Shown here in pieces: positions 6,605 through 10,226 of a stretch of DNA of 10,226 nt. The notes below the pieces were generated by a model. It was not told the DNA's origin and searched no databases. It saw only the letters and a list, made by a program, of their open reading frames with translations. The DNA is taken from positions 1 to 10,226 of the forward strand of contig CALPLL020000055.1 in the NCBI GenBank assembly GCA_943324395.2, written 5' to 3'. Source of the stretch: Rhizobium sp. Q54. Lineage in GTDB: Bacteria > Bacteroidota > Bacteroidia > Flavobacteriales > Flavobacteriaceae. Position numbers and translations under genes: made by a program. How positions within the stretch are numbered: the first letter of the stretch is position 1; each line of letters starts with the position of its first letter.

Positions 6605-7570
6605 ATGAAAACATCAGTAGCAATGTGCACCTACAATGGTGAAAAATTTATCAAAGAACAAATAGATTCTATTTTAAAACAATCAGTTTCAATAGATGAA
6701 ATCATTGTTTGCGATGATGGATCTTCCGATAAAACCTTAAATATTTTAAATGAATATTCTGAAAAACATATTAATCTTTTCAAAATTTATAGTAATGAAA
6801 AAAATCTTCGTAGCTTAAAAAACTTTGAAAAAGCCATTCAACTTTGCTCAGGTGATATTGTATTTTTAGCTGACCAAGATGATATTTGGGTAGAGAATAA
6901 AGTAGAAAAATATATTGAATTTTTCAAAAAAAACTCCACCATTAACGCAATTGCATCTAATGGATATTGTATTGATGAGCAATCTAAAATACATGAAAAA
7001 TATGCGGTTTGGGATGCTCCCCAATTTTTAAGAGACCAAAACATACCATTCGATTATTTTACCTTAATATGTCATGTGTCAAATGTTGCAACAGGTGCTT
7101 CAATGGCTATTCGAAAAGAAATAATTCCAAACATTGTTCCTTTTCCAGTAGTTAAAGATTTTCATCATGACGAGTGGATTGCGTTGATTACATCTAAAAC
7201 AAATTCATTTGAATTGCTAAATGAAAAATATTTTTATTATAGGACCCATAAAAATCAACAAGTTGGTGGTGTGTTTTTTAATAAAAATAATGACGTTAAA
7301 AAAGGTCTGATTGAAATATTTAATATTTCGCAAGAAAAAGCAACTTTTATCAGTTTTAAACGGAAATTAAAAAAATTATGTTTTGCTTACGTTAAGAGTG
7401 ATACATTATTGCGAATTAACACAAAATACAACAATATTTTCGAAGAAAATCTAATACAAATTGAAAGTCTTTTTTATGAAACGAAAAAAAAATTTAAAAG
7501 ATATAATCCTATTTTATTTCAATTAATTAGTTTATCTGATAAAATTTTAAATAAAAGACAACTTAAATGA
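6605..7570 (+). CDS. glycosyltransferase family 2, rhamnosyltransferase-like
   Basis: GT-A fold transferase of the branch that includes rhamnosyltransferases of O-antigen and core synthesis. It opens with TSVAMCTYNGEKFIKEQIDS (3-22) and CDDGSSDKT (36-44). The metal-binding signature is LADQDDIW (88-95), diagnostic for this branch, with the DxD-equivalent acids at 90, 92 and 93. HHDEW (187-191) supplies the predicted catalytic acid. YYRTHKNQQVGG (211-222) is the conserved acceptor-side loop with Arg and His. The remaining C-terminus to residue 321 is basic and helix-rich, as expected for membrane docking. The start is an ATG 6 bases after the previous stop. Its TGA overlaps the next ATG (ATGA at 7567-7570), showing translational coupling. 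It probably adds rhamnose or another deoxysugar, but specificity in this branch is loose. Confidence 0.9.
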   Translation: MKTSVAMCTYNGEKFIKEQIDSILKQSVSIDEIIVCDDGSSDKTLNILNEYSEKHINLFKIYSNEKNLRSLKNFEKAIQLCSGDIVFLADQDDIWVENKVEKYIEFFKKNSTINAIASNGYCIDEQSKIHEKYAVWDAPQFLRDQNIPFDYFTLICHVSNVATGASMAIRKEIIPNIVPFPVVKDFHHDEWIALITSKTNSFELLNEKYFYYRTHKNQQVGGVFFNKNNDVKKGLIEIFNISQEKATFISFKRKLKKLCFAYVKSDTLLRINTKYNNIFEENLIQIESLFYETKKKFKRYNPILFQLISLSDKILNKRQLK

Positions 7571-8385
7571 AAGCAATGACTGTAAGTGTTTTAATGATTA
7601 CATATAACCATTCTAAATATATTAAACAAGCCGTTGAGAGTGTTTTAGTACAAAAAACTAATTTTGATTTTGAATTAATTATTGCAAATGATTGTTCACC
7701 TGATAACACAGATGAAATTATTAATGATATAATTAAAAACAACCCAAATGGTTATAAAATAAAATATTATAGTCATCAAAAAAACATAGGAATGATGTCT
7801 AATTTTATCTTTTTGACAGAACAAGCTACAGGTAAATATTGTGCTTTATGTGAAGGTGATGACTTTTGGACCGACAACTACAAACTTGAAAAGCAAGTGA
7901 GTTTTTTAGATTCAAATCTAGATTATAGCATTTGTTTTCATAATGTTCAAATATTAACTAATGAAGGTCTAATAACAGAAAACCCTTTAATAGCTCTAGA
8001 TACTTCAACGATTCTAGATTTAGCTAAAGGAAATTATATTCATACTCCGAGTGTAGTGTATAGAAATCATTTAATTCCAAAATTGCCTGACTATTTCAAA
8101 AAAGCACCTGTGGGCGATTATTTTTTACATATGCTAAACGCAAAATATGGGAAAATAAAATATATTGATGAAAATATGGCTGTATATAGAGTCCATGAAA
8201 CCTCCTATTGGTCATCAAAAAAACAATCAGAAAGAGAATTAATTTGGATTAAATTTTTAAAAAATATTAAAGAAAACTTTTCGCCTGAAATACAAATTCT
8301 AATTAAAAATCAAATTCACACACTAAAAAAAAATAATAAAGAAAAATTTTATAAAAAGATTTTTCGAAAATTATTTGGTGTTTAA
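7567..8385 (+). CDS. glycosyltransferase family 2
   Basis: Second GT2 enzyme in tandem, predicted to extend the same oligosaccharide. Motifs are VSVLMITYNHSKYIKQAVES (6-25), ANDCSPDNT (40-48) with Asp42, EGDDFW (96-101) as the DxD-type metal site, PVGDYFLHML (181-190) with probable catalytic Asp184, and YRVHETSYW (207-215). The C-terminus (about 230-272) is lysine-rich and helical. It is only distantly related to the preceding GT2: EGDDFW replaces ADQDDIW, so this is not a recent duplication. The start at 7567 overlaps the previous stop by four bases. A second in-frame ATG at 7576 (MTVSV) would also leave the fold intact, so the first three residues are uncertain. It is the last gene of this operon; a 90-base gap with a new promoter follows. 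Confidence 0.9.
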   Translation: MKAMTVSVLMITYNHSKYIKQAVESVLVQKTNFDFELIIANDCSPDNTDEIINDIIKNNPNGYKIKYYSHQKNIGMMSNFIFLTEQATGKYCALCEGDDFWTDNYKLEKQVSFLDSNLDYSICFHNVQILTNEGLITENPLIALDTSTILDLAKGNYIHTPSVVYRNHLIPKLPDYFKKAPVGDYFLHMLNAKYGKIKYIDENMAVYRVHETSYWSSKKQSERELIWIKFLKNIKENFSPEIQILIKNQIHTLKKNNKEKFYKKIFRKLFGV

Positions 8386-8406
8386 TATTAATAAATAGAA
8401 ATAACA

Positions 8407-8415
8407 TTTTTTTTT
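8407..8415 (+). repeat. T9 homopolymer upstream of the FkbM promoter
   Basis: Nine consecutive T's lie 27 bases upstream of the TAATTTTG box in the 90-base gap. They could act as an A+T-rich upstream activating element, as a weak terminator tail for the GT2 operon (no strong stem precedes it; only the palindrome TTAATATTAA at 8382-8391 is near), or as a slippage tract. No function is shown by sequence alone. Confidence 0.25.
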
Positions 8416-8442
8416 CAACTTCTTAATGTTAATCTTTATTTG

Positions 8443-8450
8443 TAATTTTG
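8443..8450 (+). promoter_or_regulatory. -7 box for the FkbM-aminotransferase pair
   Basis: TAATTTTG fits TAnnTTTG, and the ATG of the FkbM gene lies 26 bases downstream, matching the spacing seen at 5606. No clear TTG -33 element is present. Together with the 90-base gap, it suggests that a new transcription unit begins here, although read-through from the GT2 operon is possible. Confidence 0.45.
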
Positions 8451-8475
8451 GTTAAATAAATAAAAAGCTTTTTAC

Positions 8476-9207
8476 ATGAAATTTAAATCACTTTTTTCAA
8501 AGAAAAATAAAAATAAAAAAACAGAGAACTTATCTGATAAAAACTATTTATTGGATAATTTTTATAATAATCTCAAACTTTTTGATTTTCAACCTAAACA
8601 TATTGTTGATATTGGCGCTAATCATGGGACATGGACTCGGGAAGCATTGATTCACTTTCCAAATTCACATTACACACTTATAGAGCCTCAATATTGGTTA
8701 AAAAGTTCTATTCAGGATGTAATAGATGCCAATCCTAAAGTACAATTTCATGCTTTTGGTGCAGGTGAAAAGGAAGGAACATTTATGTTTACAATCGTAG
8801 ATAGAGATGATAGTTGCTCATTTAGATATACGAAAGAAGAAGCGGACAAAGAAGGGTTCAAACAAGTTGAAATCCCTGTAACAACTTTAAATAATCTTTT
8901 AGCTAAAAGCGATTTACCTATTCCAGATATAATTAAAATTGATGCTGAAGGTTTAGATATTGAGGTTTTAAAAGGGGCTAGTGATTTTTTTGGAAAAACT
9001 GAAATATTTATGGTAGAAGCTGGAGTAGTTAACAAAATGTTTGAAAATAGTTTTTTGAATATCATTAATTTTATGGATGAAAAAGGTTACCGGTTGTATG
9101 AAATAACTGATTTAAATAGACCCTTTGAGCCAAAAGTATTATGGCTTGTTGAACTGGTTTTTGTGTTAAAAAATGGATATATTGATTCCAAAAAATTTTC
9201 AATTTGA
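8476..9207 (+). CDS. FkbM family methyltransferase
   Basis: Predicted S-adenosylmethionine-dependent O-methyltransferase, probably methylating a sugar hydroxyl in the surface glycan; FkbM-type enzymes are common in such loci. SAM-binding motif I is HIVDIGANHGTWTREA (42-57), followed by the acidic end of strand 2 in TLIEPQ (67-72; Glu70). The FkbM signature is IIKIDAEGLDIEVLKGA (152-168), and FMVEAG (178-183) is the next strand. Length (243 residues) is normal. The first 20 residues (MKFKSLFSKKNKNKKTENLS) are a basic, lysine-rich extension before the fold and may hold the enzyme at the membrane. The start is the only in-frame Met near the fold. Its TGA overlaps the TTG start of the aminotransferase gene by four bases, so the two are translationally coupled. 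Confidence 0.88.
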   Translation: MKFKSLFSKKNKNKKTENLSDKNYLLDNFYNNLKLFDFQPKHIVDIGANHGTWTREALIHFPNSHYTLIEPQYWLKSSIQDVIDANPKVQFHAFGAGEKEGTFMFTIVDRDDSCSFRYTKEEADKEGFKQVEIPVTTLNNLLAKSDLPIPDIIKIDAEGLDIEVLKGASDFFGKTEIFMVEAGVVNKMFENSFLNIINFMDEKGYRLYEITDLNRPFEPKVLWLVELVFVLKNGYIDSKKFSI

Positions 9208-10226
9208 TAAACGTTACCAAAACATTTCTTCCCCCACAAGAAGAATACAATAACATAGTTAAACGAGCTTGGGACAAAATTTGGCTTACCAATCGTGGTG
9301 AACTTACATTGGATCTTGAATTTAAGCTAAAAGACTATTTAAATGTAGATAATATTATAATTACTACCAACGGTACAATTCCATTGCAAATTGCGCTAAA
9401 ATTGTTAGGAAATAACCAAGAAATAATAACTACACCTTTCTCCTACGTTGCTACCTCAGCAGCAATAGTCTGGGAAAATTGCAAACCTGTTTTTGTAGAT
9501 ATTCATCCTGATTATCTAACCATTGATGAATCAAAAATTGAAGATGCAATAACAACAAAAACAACTGCTATATTAGCTACACATGTCTTTGGTAACCCCT
9601 GTCATTTGGAAGCAATAGAAGCAATTGCAAAAAAACATCATTTATCTGTTATTTATGATGCTGCACATAGTTTTGGTGTTAGGTATAAAAATCAATCCAT
9701 TTTCAATTTTGGTGATGTAAGCACTTGTAGTTTTCACGCTACTAAATTATTTCATACTGGTGAGGGTGGCGCAATGTTTTGTAAAAACAAAGAGCTATTT
9801 GACAAACTTTTTTATAGTCACAATTTTGGTCACAATGGCCCTTTAAATTTTCATGGATTAGGAATTAACGCAAAAATTTCCGAGTTGCAATCAGCAATGG
9901 GATTAGCAGTTTTTCCATACATGGACTTCATAATTGATGAAAGAAAAAAAGTAGTTGAATTTTATAATTCTAACTTAAATTTCAAATTAACCCGAACAAT
10001 AGAAATTAGAGAGAATACCGATTGGAACTATAGCTATTATCCATTAATTTTTGATAATGAAGATACGTTATTAAGAGTTCAAAATGCATTGAACGAAAAT
10101 AATATATTCCCAAGAAGGTACTTTTATCCCTCCTTAAATACAATTGAGTACATTAAAGCGAGCGAGATGCCAATTTCAGAATCAATTGCTTCGCGCATAC
10201 TTTGTTTACCTCTTTATGTAGGATTA
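9204..10226 (+). CDS. DegT/DnrJ/EryC1-type sugar aminotransferase, TTG start, 3' truncated by window edge
   Basis: PLP-dependent aminotransferase converting a nucleotide-linked keto sugar to an amino sugar (for example a 4-amino-4,6-dideoxyhexose) for the glycan. The frame is open for 341 codons, from TTG at 9204 to the window end. The family usually has about 370-390 residues, so some 30-50 are missing. The N-terminus (M)INVTKTFLPPQEEY and LTNRGE (28-33) fit the family start. Gly57-Thr58 bind the PLP phosphate, and DAAHSFG (152-158) holds Asp152 for the pyridine nitrogen. SFHATK (176-181) gives the Schiff-base Lys181, then GEGGAMF (186-192). WNYSYYP (274-280) is the usual substrate-side motif. 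TTG is the only plausible start: a stop lies upstream at 9183-9185, and the first in-frame ATG falls at residue 191, past the lysine. It overlaps the FkbM stop as TTGA. Confidence 0.88.
   Translation, partial: MINVTKTFLPPQEEYNNIVKRAWDKIWLTNRGELTLDLEFKLKDYLNVDNIIITTNGTIPLQIALKLLGNNQEIITTPFSYVATSAAIVWENCKPVFVDIHPDYLTIDESKIEDAITTKTTAILATHVFGNPCHLEAIEAIAKKHHLSVIYDAAHSFGVRYKNQSIFNFGDVSTCSFHATKLFHTGEGGAMFCKNKELFDKLFYSHNFGHNGPLNFHGLGINAKISELQSAMGLAVFPYMDFIIDERKKVVEFYNSNLNFKLTRTIEIRENTDWNYSYYPLIFDNEDTLLRVQNALNENNIFPRRYFYPSLNTIEYIKASEMPISESIASRILCLPLYVGL

Noticed and set aside
6838..7044. Minus-strand open frame of 68 codons within a GT2 gene
   Set aside because: It is antisense to the LADQDDIW region of a strong GT2 gene; no promoter box or family features.
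7484..8333. A9 runs near the 3' ends of the two GT2 genes (7484-7492 and 8325-8333) as phase-variation switches
   Set aside because: Lysine-rich C-termini in an A+T-rich genome make such runs expected. A frameshift there would alter only the last residues, leaving the catalytic domains intact.
6605..8385. Tandem GT2 genes as a recent duplication
   Set aside because: The motifs differ (ADQDDIW versus EGDDFW, different catalytic-site context) and no stretch of shared nucleotide sequence is visible.
8748..9065. Minus-strand open frame of 105 codons within the FkbM gene
   Set aside because: It is antisense to the FkbM core motifs. The Ser/Pro/Ile-rich product is typical of a shadow frame.
9071..9292. 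Minus-strand open frame of 73 codons across the FkbM-aminotransferase junction
   Set aside because: It is antisense to the C-terminus of FkbM and the start of the aminotransferase, both of which are well supported.
1..10226. tRNA or rRNA genes, CRISPR array, insertion sequence, toxin-antitoxin or defence genes
   Set aside because: I looked for cloverleaf-like segments, regular direct repeats, transposase motifs and small paired ORFs. None was seen, and almost all bases are explained by glycan genes.

Overview
The window is a strongly A+T-rich stretch of chromosome with the hallmarks of a Bacteroidota genome, most likely a Flavobacterium-like member of the Flavobacteriaceae. The evidence is the codon use (AAA, GAA, ATT and TTA dominate), leaders without Shine-Dalgarno sequences, -7 promoter boxes of the Bacteroidota form TAnnTTTG, a 'FSQ'-type signal peptide, and protein subfamilies typical of this phylum. 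Genus-level placement is inference. The region is a surface-polysaccharide locus (lipopolysaccharide core and/or O-antigen or capsule). All of the genes except one beta-barrel-like secreted protein look like glycan-building enzymes. There are no RNA genes, mobile elements or CRISPR arrays, and no intergenic gap exceeds about 105 bases.

Layout. (1) Bases 1-2989, plus strand: a tight operon formed by the last codons of an upstream gene, a NodB-type polysaccharide deacetylase, a GT9 (heptosyltransferase-like) and a GT4 glycosyltransferase. These genes overlap, abut or are separated by 5 bases. (2) Bases 2990-3931: a promoter-bearing gap and a stand-alone secreted protein of unknown function, probably outer-membrane. 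(3) Bases 3939-5557, minus strand: a Kdo/WaaP-like sugar kinase followed by a GT2 glycosyltransferase, convergent with the secreted protein gene. (4) Bases 5558-5644: a short, very A+T-rich divergent promoter region with a TAnnTTTG box on each strand. (5) Bases 5645-8385, plus strand: a CgeB-like glycosyltransferase and two GT2 glycosyltransferases. (6) Bases 8386-10226, plus strand: a promoter, an FkbM-type methyltransferase, and a DegT-type sugar aminotransferase. The aminotransferase starts at a TTG codon overlapping the FkbM stop and runs off the window.

Working model (inference). The kinase and its adjacent GT2, together with the GT9/GT4/deacetylase run, would build and decorate the inner core or a lipid-linked glycan. 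The CgeB-like and tandem GT2 genes would extend a strain-variable oligosaccharide. FkbM and the aminotransferase would supply a methylated and/or amino-deoxy sugar. I see no defence system, toxin-antitoxin pair or otherwise new type of system. The points most worth a second look are the TTG-started aminotransferase, the altered catalytic loop of the kinase, the uncharacterised barrel-like protein, and the divergent promoter.
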